The notes under the pieces: generated by a model
The model's database searches: none
Told to the model about the DNA's origin: nothing
What the model saw: only the letters and a program-made list of their open reading frames with translations
Position numbers and translations under genes: made by a program
Part shown: positions 7,600 through 15,005 of the stretch, in pieces
Position numbering within the stretch: the first letter of the stretch is position 1
Layout: the number at the start of each line of letters is the position of its first letter
Assembly (NCBI GenBank): GCA_035761045.1
Contig: DASTRU010000069.1
Location: 1 to 17,920, forward strand
Direction of reading: 5' to 3'
DNA length: 17,920 nucleotides
Origin: DASTRU01 sp035761045
GTDB lineage: Bacteria > Pseudomonadota > Gammaproteobacteria > Burkholderiales > Burkholderiaceae_E

Positions 7600-8589
7600 T
7601 TACTGAACACGCGCTAAATCGTCCTCCCGTGTTTTCCATAAGGAATAGACGACGCCCGCCACGATTAAACCAAAGGTGACCGACAGCGAGATCACCGCTG
7701 GAATCTTGCCGACAATGCCGACTAAGAAAATCTTCGTGCCGATGAATACAAGCACCGCGGCGAGCGCGTATTTCAAGTACTTAAAGCGATCGATCATCGC
7801 CGCCAACGCGAAGTAAAGCGCGCGCAGGCCCAGGATCGCGAAGATATTGCTCGTGTAGACGATGAATGGGTCGGTGGTGATGGCGAATATCGCCGGTACG
7901 GAATCCACCGCGAAGACTAAGTCGGCGAATTCAACCAACACCAGCGCGAGGAACAATGGCGTGGCGAAGCGCACGATTTTTCCGGTGCTTGGATCAAGCT
8001 CCTTCACCCAAAACGAATTGCCACGCAGTTCGTCGGTGACGCGCATATGTCGCTTTAAAAACTTAAGTAGCGGGTTGTTGGCGATATCGGGTACATGCTC
8101 GGCCGCGAACCACATCTTGACGCCGGTGATGACCAAGAACGCGCCGAAGATATAAAGAATCCAACTAAATTCGCTAACTAGGGTCGCGCCCACGCCAATC
8201 AAAATCGCGCGCAATACGATCACGCCGAGAATGCCCCAGAACAACACGCGGTGTTGGTACCGCCTGGGGATAGCGAAGAATCCAAATATCAACGCGATGA
8301 CGAAAACGTTGTCCATCGAGAGTGATTTCTCGATGAGAAAGCCCGTGTAATACGCGATGCCGCTGGACGCGCCCATCGTGGCCCAAATCCAGGCGCCGAA
8401 AAGAAGCGCGACTCCGATGTAGCCCGCCGATAACACCAAACTCTCGCGCACGCCAATCTCGGTATCGCTTCGGTGCAAAACGCCTAAATCCAGCGCGAGC
8501 AACGTCAGCACGACGCCGATGAATACGAACCACGCCCACGCGGGTTTTCCAAGAACATCCGCCATCAAAAGCGGCATTAAGGCGTCCAT
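7600..8589 (-). CDS. TerC/Alx-family integral membrane protein
   Basis: A 329-aa polytopic inner-membrane protein with about nine hydrophobic segments. It matches the TerC family, whose members act in manganese export, metal loading of exported proteins, alkaline response and tellurite resistance. Conserved acidic residues expected in the transport path are visible: EKSLSMDNVF (Asp93) and VEFADLVFAVDSVPAI (Glu220, Asp223, Asp229). The start is the ATG at 8589, preceded by GGAGG with 8-bp spacing; five extra in-frame codons upstream are not needed. It is transcribed away from the LysR-type regulator across a 115-bp shared gap and converges on the ABC exporter with 26 bp between stops. I looked for a yybP-ykoY manganese riboswitch in the leader and saw no clear match. 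No ter operon partners are present. Confidence 0.9.
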   Translation of the reverse strand: MDALMPLLMADVLGKPAWAWFVFIGVVLTLLALDLGVLHRSDTEIGVRESLVLSAGYIGVALLFGAWIWATMGASSGIAYYTGFLIEKSLSMDNVFVIALIFGFFAIPRRYQHRVLFWGILGVIVLRAILIGVGATLVSEFSWILYIFGAFLVITGVKMWFAAEHVPDIANNPLLKFLKRHMRVTDELRGNSFWVKELDPSTGKIVRFATPLFLALVLVEFADLVFAVDSVPAIFAITTDPFIVYTSNIFAILGLRALYFALAAMIDRFKYLKYALAAVLVFIGTKIFLVGIVGKIPAVISLSVTFGLIVAGVVYSLWKTREDDLARVQ

Positions 8590-8704
8590 CGCGAAATCCT
8601 CCAAAATTTTTTACTGGGAACGGCCCCATCTTCGAAAATTTGGCGGTTCGAAAGGATCAGCGATAAGGTGAGTTTTAGTTCGGTTTTTTCGAAGCGAGGC
8701 GCAT
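8590..8704. promoter_or_regulatory. Divergent terC / nhaR-like promoter region with three TTCGAA sites
   Basis: This 115-bp gap lies between divergent genes and is AT-richer than its surroundings. It holds three TTCGAA hexamers, at 8631-8636, 8647-8652 and 8688-8693; the first two belong to a 16-bp-period pair (TTCGAAAA and TTCGAAAG). LysR-type regulators usually bind such divergent gaps, so these are candidate operator half-sites for the adjacent NhaR-like protein. GAGG at 8696-8699 is the ribosome-binding site of the regulator. Promoter boxes could not be fixed. Confidence 0.45.
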
Positions 8705-9598
8705 GTGTTGAATTACCGGCATTTGTATTACTTCTGGGTCGTGATCAAGGAGGGCGGCTTCGCGCGCGCGGCGGAGCGGTTGGACATGGCCGTGCAAACC
8801 ATCAGCGCGCAGGTGCGCGAGCTGGAAAAAACACTGGGGCATCAGTTGCTGAAACCGTCGGGGCGCGGCGTGGCGATGACCGAAGCCGGCCATGCGGCGT
8901 TCGTGCGTGCCGAGGAAATTTTTCGGCTCGGTCGGCTCCTCGTCGATGAGGTTCAAGAAGCCGCGACGCGTCCGTCCATGCGACTTGCGGTCGGAATGTC
9001 CGACGGACTTTCCAAGCTCGCCGCCCATGCGTTATTGGAGCCGGTGTTGACAACGCCATCGTTACGATTGGTTTGCCACGACGGCGAGTTCGAGCAACTC
9101 CTAAGTGAATTGGCGTTGCACGATTTGGACGTGGTCTTGGCGGGCCAGCCAGCGCCGCGCAATCCTAATTTGCGTTTGATCAGCGAACGCTTGATCGAAT
9201 CGCCGATCGATTGGGTTGGCGCGACGACCTTGCTGCGCAAGTCGCATATCGATCAATTTCCACAATCCCTAAGTCGTTTGCCGGTGTTGTTGCCCACCGG
9301 ACATTCGCCGTTGCGGTCGATCTTGGATCGTTGGTTCGAGTCGCAAGGCCTAAGGCCCAATATCGTTGGCGAGTTCGAGGACAGTGCGTTGTTGGCGGTA
9401 TTCGCCGCGCGCGGACTGGGTGTTTTTCCCGTCAGTCGCTTAGGCGCGAGCGACGTGCGCGTCATGCGCAATGTGCGTTTGCTTGGTCGATGCGAAGACG
9501 TGCGCGAGGAGATCTATGCCATCCGTTCACGACGCGGTCAGCATCATCCCCTCGTATTGCGATTGATCGACGCCGCGCATCAAACGCGCGTGGCTTAA
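8705..9598 (+). CDS. nhaR: NhaR-like LysR-family transcriptional regulator
   Basis: A 297-aa LysR-type regulator. The N-terminal winged HTH (about residues 3-62) contains NYRHLYYFWVVIKEGGFARA and AVQTISAQVRELEKTLGHQL. The rest is the effector domain. The opening NYRHLYYFW, the LLKPSGRG turn and the later RSILDRWFESQGL...VGEFEDSALL stretch match E. coli NhaR in order and spacing. NhaR activates the Na+/H+ antiporter gene nhaA and other genes in response to Na+. No nhaA is in the window, but a cation/proton antiporter gene converges on this one and terC diverges from it; either could be a target (inference). Start is GTG 8705 with GAGG 5 bp upstream. The stop TAA (9596-9598) overlaps the antiporter's stop. 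Effector identity is unproven. Confidence 0.82.
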   Translation: MLNYRHLYYFWVVIKEGGFARAAERLDMAVQTISAQVRELEKTLGHQLLKPSGRGVAMTEAGHAAFVRAEEIFRLGRLLVDEVQEAATRPSMRLAVGMSDGLSKLAAHALLEPVLTTPSLRLVCHDGEFEQLLSELALHDLDVVLAGQPAPRNPNLRLISERLIESPIDWVGATTLLRKSHIDQFPQSLSRLPVLLPTGHSPLRSILDRWFESQGLRPNIVGEFEDSALLAVFAARGLGVFPVSRLGASDVRVMRNVRLLGRCEDVREEIYAIRSRRGQHHPLVLRLIDAAHQTRVA

Positions 9599-11286
9599 TG
9601 ATGTTCGATGCTGTCAATCACGCGTTCGGCCATGGCGCGGGCCAATTCGCGTTCGCCGACGAGCACCGTTCCCGCGCCCTCGCGTTCAAGCAATGCCGCT
9701 TCCTCTTCGTTTTGGCCGCGTACCACGACTTGGATATTTGGATTGAGCGTGCGCGCGGTTTCCACCATGCGGCGTACTTGCATCGTCTCGGACGCCGCGA
9801 TGACGAGCACACGTGCTTGCGCGATATGCGCTTGAATCAATACCGCTGGTTCCGCCGCGTCGCCGCACACCGCCGCGTAACCTTCCGCGCGTAAACGCTC
9901 GACGATTTCGCGATTTTCATCAGCCACCACGAACGGAATACCACGTTCGCGCAACGGTTGCGCGATGTGCCGTCCCACGCGGCCATACCCAACCAACACG
10001 ACTTGATTGGACAAATACTTGCGATCGGTCGACATCGGCAATTCCGCCAACGGATCGGGGCCGCGCTCAAACCATTTCGCGATGGGGCCGTGCGAACCCA
10101 TCCAACGCATAAGTGGATTGATGATTGAAAACACAAGAGGATTCAGCGCGATCGACAACAACGCGCCGGCAAGAATAAGTTGCCGTCCTTCGGCGGGTAA
10201 TAAATTAAGCGCGACGCCAAGGCCCGCGAGGATGAACGAGAACTCGCCGATTTGCGCTAAGCCCGCCGACACCGTGAGCGCGGTGTTGAGTGGATAACGC
10301 ATGAGCAGCACGAGCATCATCGCGGCGATGGACTTACCCACCACGATGATGGCGACCACCGCGAGAACGCGTAATGGTTGGTCGATGAGTACACGCGGAT
10401 CGAACAACATGCCCACCGATACGAAGAACAACACGGCGAACGCATCGCGCAAGGGCAGGGTTTCCTCGGCGGCACGATGGCTGAACTCCGACTCGCGCAA
10501 CACCATGCCCGCGAAGAACGCGCCGAGCGCGAACGACACCCCAAACAACTTGGCGGAGCCGACCGCGATGCTGATCGCCGCCGCCACCACGCACAACGTG
10601 AAGAGCTCGCGCGAACCCGTGCGCGTGACTTGCCACAAGACCCACGGGAACACGCGCCGACCGACCACGAGCATGAATACGACGAACGCCGCGACATTGA
10701 GCAGGGTATGCGCGAGCGTGCGCCAAAGTTCGGCATGATTGCCCGTGTTCGACGCGCCGTTCAGCACGCCCGCCAACGGCGGCAACAACACCAACACAAG
10801 CACCATCGCCAAGTCCTCGACGACCAACCAGCCAACGGCGATGCGGCCGTCCAGCGAATCCACTTGGCCGCGACTTTCAAGCGCTTTAAGCAATACGACC
10901 GTACTGGCCACCGACAACGCAATGCCAAACACCAACGCGCCGCCCCACGACCAATTCCAACTCCACGCGACGGCCGTACCGAGCGCGGTGGCCACCAACA
11001 TTTGAACGATGGCGCCCGGCAGCGCGATGCGGCGTACCGCGAGTAAGTCGCCGAGCGAAAAATGCAGGCCCACGCCAAACATCAACAACATGACGCCGAT
11101 CTCGGCAAGCTGACCGGCGATGTCGACATCGGCGACAAAGCCTGGCGTCGCGGGGCCAATCATGATGCCGGCCAGCAAATAACCCACGAGGGCGGGCATG
11201 CGCAGCTTGGCGGCGATCACGCCCAGGAAAAGCGCCAGCCCAAATCCGGCGGCAAGGGTGACGATGAGGGGAATGGAATGTGGCAT
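9595..11286 (-). CDS. ybaL: YbaL/KefB-type CPA2 cation:proton antiporter with RCK domain
   Basis: A 563-aa inner-membrane transporter. Residues 1-395 contain about twelve hydrophobic segments with family hallmarks: LVGYLLAGIMIGPATPGFV, LLMFGVGLHFSL and the paired acidic site WLVVEDLAMV (Glu157-Asp158), expected to bind cation and proton. A cytoplasmic linker leads to an RCK/TrkA-N domain from about 427, with the nucleotide-binding turn GYGRVGRH (433-440) and an acidic VADEN after the second strand. Order and wording closely follow E. coli YbaL, so K+/H+ exchange under nucleotide control is the likely function, although CPA2 members can also carry Na+. The ATG at 11286 has no obvious Shine-Dalgarno and lies 34 bp after the protease stop, suggesting read-through or coupling. 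A NhaR-like regulator gene converges on it. Confidence 0.87.
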   Translation of the reverse strand: MPHSIPLIVTLAAGFGLALFLGVIAAKLRMPALVGYLLAGIMIGPATPGFVADVDIAGQLAEIGVMLLMFGVGLHFSLGDLLAVRRIALPGAIVQMLVATALGTAVAWSWNWSWGGALVFGIALSVASTVVLLKALESRGQVDSLDGRIAVGWLVVEDLAMVLVLVLLPPLAGVLNGASNTGNHAELWRTLAHTLLNVAAFVVFMLVVGRRVFPWVLWQVTRTGSRELFTLCVVAAAISIAVGSAKLFGVSFALGAFFAGMVLRESEFSHRAAEETLPLRDAFAVLFFVSVGMLFDPRVLIDQPLRVLAVVAIIVVGKSIAAMMLVLLMRYPLNTALTVSAGLAQIGEFSFILAGLGVALNLLPAEGRQLILAGALLSIALNPLVFSIINPLMRWMGSHGPIAKWFERGPDPLAELPMSTDRKYLSNQVVLVGYGRVGRHIAQPLRERGIPFVVADENREIVERLRAEGYAAVCGDAAEPAVLIQAHIAQARVLVIAASETMQVRRMVETARTLNPNIQVVVRGQNEEEAALLEREGAGTVLVGERELARAMAERVIDSIEHH

Positions 11287-11291
11287 GCGCC

Positions 11292-11324
11292 GAAGTCTAA
11301 CGACGCCGCCGGTAAGAAGTCTAA
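11292..11324. repeat. Direct repeat GAAGTCTAA across an intercistronic gap
   Basis: GAAGTCTAA occurs at 11292-11300 and again at 11316-11324, a 24-bp period. The second copy covers the protease stop codon; the first lies 6 bp from the antiporter start. It could be a regulator site or chance. Confidence 0.3.
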
Positions 11325-12073
11325 GAAGACGATTTGCGTGGTGGATCTTGCGTTAGCGTCAGCACGATGTCGGCGTACCACGCGCTATTGAGTCCTAATG
11401 ATTCGTCCAACTCGCGGTCTCGCGTGCCGATGTCAAAACGCGACGAGTGCACGCCCAGTAGGCGAAACGGCAGTCCTTGTCGCGTGTCGACGTCGGCCGC
11501 GCGTTTCGCGACGACGGGCGCGCCGCTCGTACCACGATGGGTGCGGGCATCGGTCAAGAAGCAGCCTTGACCTTGAAAGCGCACGCCAAACGCCGACGCG
11601 ATGATGGCGTGTCGCACCACCGGCAAGTGATGCCGCGTGTCATGAAATCCCAACGGAAAACCAACGATCAATAATGGATCGCCGACCGCGAACTCGTCGA
11701 GCTCGCGCACGAGATGCTCGGGGCTGAACGCGACGAATACGGTTTCCGTAGGCAGTCGCGCGCGATCGACCTCAAGCACGGCGACGTCGATCTCGCCGCC
11801 GCTGTCCGATCCTTGGCGCCAAGTGCTCGTGCCGTCGCGGTACAACGCAATCGAATGCTGGATCGACGACGTCATGTCGCGCACGTCCAAGTGCACGGTG
11901 ATGTCAATCCGATCCGGAAAATGCGCGCTAGGCGCGTCGACCACCACGTGCCGACTTGTCACTAAATAAAGCCGGGCGTCGCGCTCGAAAAAAAATCCGG
12001 TCGCGCGCGTAAGCAGCCGATCGCCTAGGTAAGTGGCGATCGGAACCGACGTGAGCAGCAGCGACTCAACCAC
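11321..12073 (-). CDS. Signal-less trypsin-like serine protease
   Basis: A 250-aa protein with a chymotrypsin/trypsin-type catalytic triad in the usual order: His42 in LVTSRHVVV, Asp96 in GEIDVAVLEV and Ser183 in HRGTSGAPVV. An FPLGFHDT segment and a late LLGVHSSRF strand fit the same fold. Unlike DegP/DegQ proteases it has no PDZ domain. The N-terminus (MVESLLLTSVPIATYLG) is too weakly hydrophobic and lacks the basic start of a signal peptide, so a cytoplasmic location is suggested. The start is GTG 12073, 22 bp after the stop of the small helical protein gene; the antiporter follows 34 bp downstream. The three probably form one transcript. Substrate is unknown: it could be a regulatory protease or a stress or defence-related enzyme. 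The triad is clear; activity and target are inferred. Confidence 0.75.
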   Translation of the reverse strand: MVESLLLTSVPIATYLGDRLLTRATGFFFERDARLYLVTSRHVVVDAPSAHFPDRIDITVHLDVRDMTSSIQHSIALYRDGTSTWRQGSDSGGEIDVAVLEVDRARLPTETVFVAFSPEHLVRELDEFAVGDPLLIVGFPLGFHDTRHHLPVVRHAIIASAFGVRFQGQGCFLTDARTHRGTSGAPVVAKRAADVDTRQGLPFRLLGVHSSRFDIGTRDRELDESLGLNSAWYADIVLTLTQDPPRKSSS

Positions 12074-12095
12074 TTAGTCCCGCGCGAACCAGCGG

Positions 12096-12434
12096 TCATG
12101 ACATCCGCGCAAGATCGCGCTTGATGCCCGCGATAACCGAGCACCACGTCACGCGCGAATGCGTCAATCGCCATAGCTTGTGTTCGTCGTAACGGGCGCG
12201 GCCACGTTGCACCGCGTATTCATAGGCCGCCATGCGTTCTTCCGCGCGTACGAGTCCGCGACGGGCGCTATCAAGCACATGAGCGAGGGTGGCGGGATCG
12301 GCATCCAAACGAGACGATTTCATCAGCTTCATCAACATCTCCTGTTCGTAAGCGACGGTATCGCGCTGATCCAACGCAAGGACCGAGCCTAAGGCAATCG
12401 CACGCGTGACATTCGATGCGTTTCGCTCGGGCAC
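12096..12434 (-). CDS. Small helical hypothetical protein
   Basis: A 112-aa protein I do not recognise. It is predicted to be almost wholly helical and charged, with no signal peptide or membrane segment; a typical stretch is RRGLVRAEERMAAYEYAVQ. It ends in ATG-TCA-TGA, 22 bp before the protease start, so it likely heads the protease-antiporter transcript. Start choice is uncertain. GTG 12434 gives the full length with coding-like codons but no ribosome-binding site. ATG 12332 has AGGAG 6 bp upstream and would give 78 residues beginning MKLMKSSRLDADP. It is divergent from the SDR gene. Possible roles such as a protease partner are speculation from position only. Confidence 0.5.
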   Translation of the reverse strand: MPERNASNVTRAIALGSVLALDQRDTVAYEQEMLMKLMKSSRLDADPATLAHVLDSARRGLVRAEERMAAYEYAVQRGRARYDEHKLWRLTHSRVTWCSVIAGIKRDLARMS

Positions 12435-12450
12435 AAGGGCTGCCGTACTT

Positions 12451-12464
12451 CGTTAGTCCTAACG
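12451..12464. promoter_or_regulatory. Inverted repeat between divergent genes
   Basis: CGTTAG-TC-CTAACG is a perfect 6-bp inverted repeat with a 2-bp centre. It lies in the 55-bp gap between the small helical protein gene (minus) and the SDR gene (plus), 25 bp upstream of the SDR ATG. Position and symmetry fit an operator for a dimeric regulator; no candidate regulator is visible nearby. Confidence 0.35.
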
Positions 12465-12489
12465 ATCGCACGCCCTGTTGGAGGTAAAT

Positions 12490-13509
12490 ATGTCCAGACC
12501 CGAGAGCAAGAACGTCACGCGCGCCGAGCAAGCGCGCTCGCCCGCGGACAAGCACCGTGAAATTCAACGCGAGCAAGACGAGCGCGACCGCGCGCAAAAA
12601 TCGGCCGGAACCGGCGCGTCGTCTAAATCCCAACCCGTGCAAGCCGGCGCGCGCGAACAGCCAGCCGACTTGCCGGCGCAGCATCTTGAAAAGCCTGGGC
12701 TCGAAGCCGAGATGGCGCTCAAGCCGCAATTTGAAGCGCCCGATTACAAAGGCAGCGACAAATTGCGCGACATGGCCGCCATCGTGACGGGTGGCGATTC
12801 CGGCATCGGCCGCGCGGTATCGGTCTTGTTCGCGCGCGAAGGCGCCGACGTGGCGATTGTTTACCTCGCCGACGAGGAGGTGGACGCGCAAGAAACCAAG
12901 CGCCGCATCGAAGCCGAAGGCCAGCGTTGTTTGCTGATTCCCGGGGACGTCAAGGACAGCGCGTTTTGCAAGCAAGCCGTCGAACAAGTGGTGAGCGAGT
13001 TTGGCCGCTTGGACATCCTCGTGAATAACGCGGCGTTTCAAGAGCATGCGATGTCGCTCGAAGATATTTCGGACGAGCGTTTCGACGAAACATTACGCAC
13101 GAATGTCTACGGCTATTTCCATATGGCGCGCGCGGCCTTGCCGCATTTAAAACGCGGCGCGTCGATCATCAATACCGGTTCGGTCGTGGGCTTGGAAGGC
13201 AGTCCTAAGTTGTTGGACTATTCAACGACGAAGGGCGCGATCCACGCCTTTACCAAGTCACTCGCGCAAAACTTAGTCGACAAGGGCATTCGGGTGAACG
13301 CCGTCGCGCCTGGTCCGGTGTGGACGCCGTTTAATCCGGCTGATACGCCAGCGGACAAAATTACCGAATTCGGTAAGGAAACCGACATGAAGCGAGCCGC
13401 GCATCCGGAGGAATTGTCGCCGGCGTATGTATTTCTCGCCGCGCCCGCGTGTTCGGGTTACATCACGGGAATAGTGTTGCCCGTGACGGGCAGCGTTGGC
13501 GCGATTTAG
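12490..13509 (+). CDS. SDR-family oxidoreductase, stress-type (YghA/YhdF-like)
   Basis: A 339-aa short-chain dehydrogenase/reductase. Residues 1 to about 85 are a charged, probably disordered extension rich in Arg, Glu, Gln and Ala. The Rossmann core follows. The cofactor motif is TGGDSGIGRA (from 100), then NNAA, the catalytic Ser in NTGSVVG (231), Tyr244 and Lys248 in DYSTTKGA, and APGPVWTPF. This layout matches the YghA / general stress protein 39 group of NAD(P)-dependent oxidoreductases acting on sugars, alcohols or aldehydes. ATG 12490 is chosen because GGAGG lies 5 bp upstream; four further in-frame codons upstream contain that site. An MBL-fold hydrolase starts 7 bp downstream, so the two are almost certainly co-transcribed. 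The substrate cannot be read from sequence. Confidence 0.87.
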   Translation: MSRPESKNVTRAEQARSPADKHREIQREQDERDRAQKSAGTGASSKSQPVQAGAREQPADLPAQHLEKPGLEAEMALKPQFEAPDYKGSDKLRDMAAIVTGGDSGIGRAVSVLFAREGADVAIVYLADEEVDAQETKRRIEAEGQRCLLIPGDVKDSAFCKQAVEQVVSEFGRLDILVNNAAFQEHAMSLEDISDERFDETLRTNVYGYFHMARAALPHLKRGASIINTGSVVGLEGSPKLLDYSTTKGAIHAFTKSLAQNLVDKGIRVNAVAPGPVWTPFNPADTPADKITEFGKETDMKRAAHPEELSPAYVFLAAPACSGYITGIVLPVTGSVGAI

Positions 13510-13516
13510 CACGGCC

Positions 13517-14407
13517 ATGCGGATTCATCACCTTAATTGCATTTCCACATGCCCGCTGGGCGGGCATTTGATGGACGGCCGCACCGATGCATTCGCGCTA
13601 CGCGGTCAATTGGCTTGCCACTGTCTTCTGATCGAAACCGACGAGCACGGACTCGTGCTCGTGGATACGGGGTTTGGGCTGCGCGATGTCGCGAACCCGC
13701 GCGGCCGACTTAGTCGTTTCTTTCTTGGCTTGGTTAGCCCGGCGTTTCGCGAGGAAATGACGGCGATTCGGCAAATTCAAAATTTAGGATTTCGCGCGGA
13801 GGATGTCCGGCACATCGTGCTAACGCATTTGGACTTCGATCACGCCGGTGGACTCGACGATTTTCCGCACGCGCGCGTGCATATGCTCGAACGCGAACGC
13901 CACCACGCAACCTTGCAGCGCACATGGCTCGACCGGCAGCGGTTTAGGCCGCAGCAATGGTCGTATCGCGATCAATGGCAAACCTATTTCACGCGTGAAG
14001 GCGGCCAATGGTTTGGCTTTGATGGCGTGTGCAGCTTGGCCGGTCTGCCGCCCGAGATTCTTCTCGTGCCGTTGTTCGGTCATACGTTTGGTCATGCCGG
14101 AGTCGCCGTGCGTTATGACGGGCGATGGCTTTTGCAAGCCGGCGATGCGTATTTCCATCATGGCGAGATGAATCTCGATAACCCGTGGTGCACGCCGGGC
14201 CTAAGGCTTTACCAAACGATGATGCAAAAAGATCGCCGCGCGCGACTCATGAACCAATCGCGCTTGCGGGAATTGCGGCGCCGGCATGGCGCTGAAGTCG
14301 AGGTGATGTGCGCGCACGACGTGACGGAGTTCGAACGCATGAGCGGTCGTCGTATCGACATGGCCGCGACTCCTAAGGAAACACATGCGCCAGCCAATGT
14401 TCTTTAA
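13517..14407 (+). CDS. MBL-fold metallo-hydrolase
   Basis: A 296-aa metallo-beta-lactamase-fold hydrolase, probably binding two metal ions. The signature THLDFDHAGG (His104 to His109) supplies HxDxDH. Further ligands are His189/His193 in GHTFGHAG, Asp210 in AGDAYFHHG and His267 in MCAHD. The set is complete, so an active enzyme is expected. The HxDxDH form and the opening segment resemble lactonase-like and other small-molecule MBL enzymes, but I cannot separate lactonase, thioesterase or phosphonate-type activities. The start is ATG 13517, 7 bp after the SDR stop, with only a weak ribosome-binding site, which suggests translational coupling. An in-frame GTG at 13496 would overlap the SDR gene. 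No signal peptide is seen. A joint detoxification role with the SDR is an inference. Confidence 0.82.
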   Translation: MRIHHLNCISTCPLGGHLMDGRTDAFALRGQLACHCLLIETDEHGLVLVDTGFGLRDVANPRGRLSRFFLGLVSPAFREEMTAIRQIQNLGFRAEDVRHIVLTHLDFDHAGGLDDFPHARVHMLERERHHATLQRTWLDRQRFRPQQWSYRDQWQTYFTREGGQWFGFDGVCSLAGLPPEILLVPLFGHTFGHAGVAVRYDGRWLLQAGDAYFHHGEMNLDNPWCTPGLRLYQTMMQKDRRARLMNQSRLRELRRRHGAEVEVMCAHDVTEFERMSGRRIDMAATPKETHAPANVL

Positions 14408-14426
14408 AAACACGAGGGAGAGAAAA

Positions 14427-14840
14427 ATGAATGACGTTTCACTGACAACGCGTTTTGTTCTCGGCGCGATGGGCTGCGCCTTAACCTTTGCCGTTCATGC
14501 CGCCGATACCTCGGGCATAAAGGCGCGTTACGAAAGCGATCGCGCCGCGTGTCTGGCGGGGCGTACCGGACAGGATCGTCAAACGTGTTTACGCGAAGCC
14601 GCCGCGGTTCGCGACGAGGCCCGACGCGGCGGTAATGCGCCCAGCGCGCCGCCCGATTACGAACACAACGTCATGCAACGGTGCCAAGCGTTTCCCGAGC
14701 AAGACCGGTCGGACTGCGAAGCCCGCATGCGGCAAGAAGACACCACGGTCAGCGGCAGCGTCGAAGGCGGCGGCATTATTCGCGAACGCGTAACGCGCGA
14801 GCCCGTGCCCGAAGCGCTTCCACCTTCCGGTCTTCGTTAA
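14427..14840 (+). CDS. Small secreted four-cysteine protein
   Basis: A 137-aa protein with a signal peptide ending AVHA before Ala-Asp, so it is probably periplasmic. The mature part has four cysteines in two similar units: a first with C and C separated by 11 residues around GQDRQTC, and a second with 10 residues between cysteines around PEQDRSDC. Both units place Asp-Arg shortly before the second Cys, suggesting an internal duplication with two disulfides. The tail contains SGSVEGGGIIRERVTRE. I recall similar uncharacterised periplasmic proteins from Burkholderiales; no function is known to me. ATG 14427 is chosen for the GAGGGAGAG just upstream and the signal peptide. It lies 19 bp after the MBL gene, on the same strand. 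Confidence 0.72.
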   Translation: MNDVSLTTRFVLGAMGCALTFAVHAADTSGIKARYESDRAACLAGRTGQDRQTCLREAAAVRDEARRGGNAPSAPPDYEHNVMQRCQAFPEQDRSDCEARMRQEDTTVSGSVEGGGIIRERVTREPVPEALPPSGLR

Positions 14841-15005
14841 TACGCTGCTCGCGCGGTTCCCTAAAACTTATTAAATACGTCACTATCGGGGCTAGAGGAA
14901 CACGGTTGGCGCACGGCGGTGGACGGCATTGCGCGTGCTTAAGGCGCAGTGGCCGTTCGTCGCGCCATTGAGTCCTCGTCGTTTTCACCATCACGGAGCC
15001 CCACC
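14841..15005 (+). other. Intergenic leader of the GGDEF-EAL gene
   Basis: 165 bp without a supportable gene. An AT-rich pocket (about 14859-14880, containing TTATTAAATA) stands out from the GC-rich surroundings and may hold the promoter of the cyclic-di-GMP gene, but no convincing -35/-10 pair could be fixed. GGAG at 14995-14998 is the ribosome-binding site. No terminator hairpin was seen after the small cysteine protein gene. Confidence 0.35.

Noticed and set aside
8590..8704. Possible yybP-ykoY manganese riboswitch ahead of terC
   Set aside because: The leader lacks the conserved loop sequences and paired arms of that riboswitch as far as I can tell by eye.
13641..13662. 8-bp hairpin ACGAGCAC/GTGCTCGT with a 6-nt loop inside the MBL gene
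   Set aside because: It encodes ordinary residues of the metallo-hydrolase, has no U-tract and is mid-gene, so is best explained by codon coincidence.
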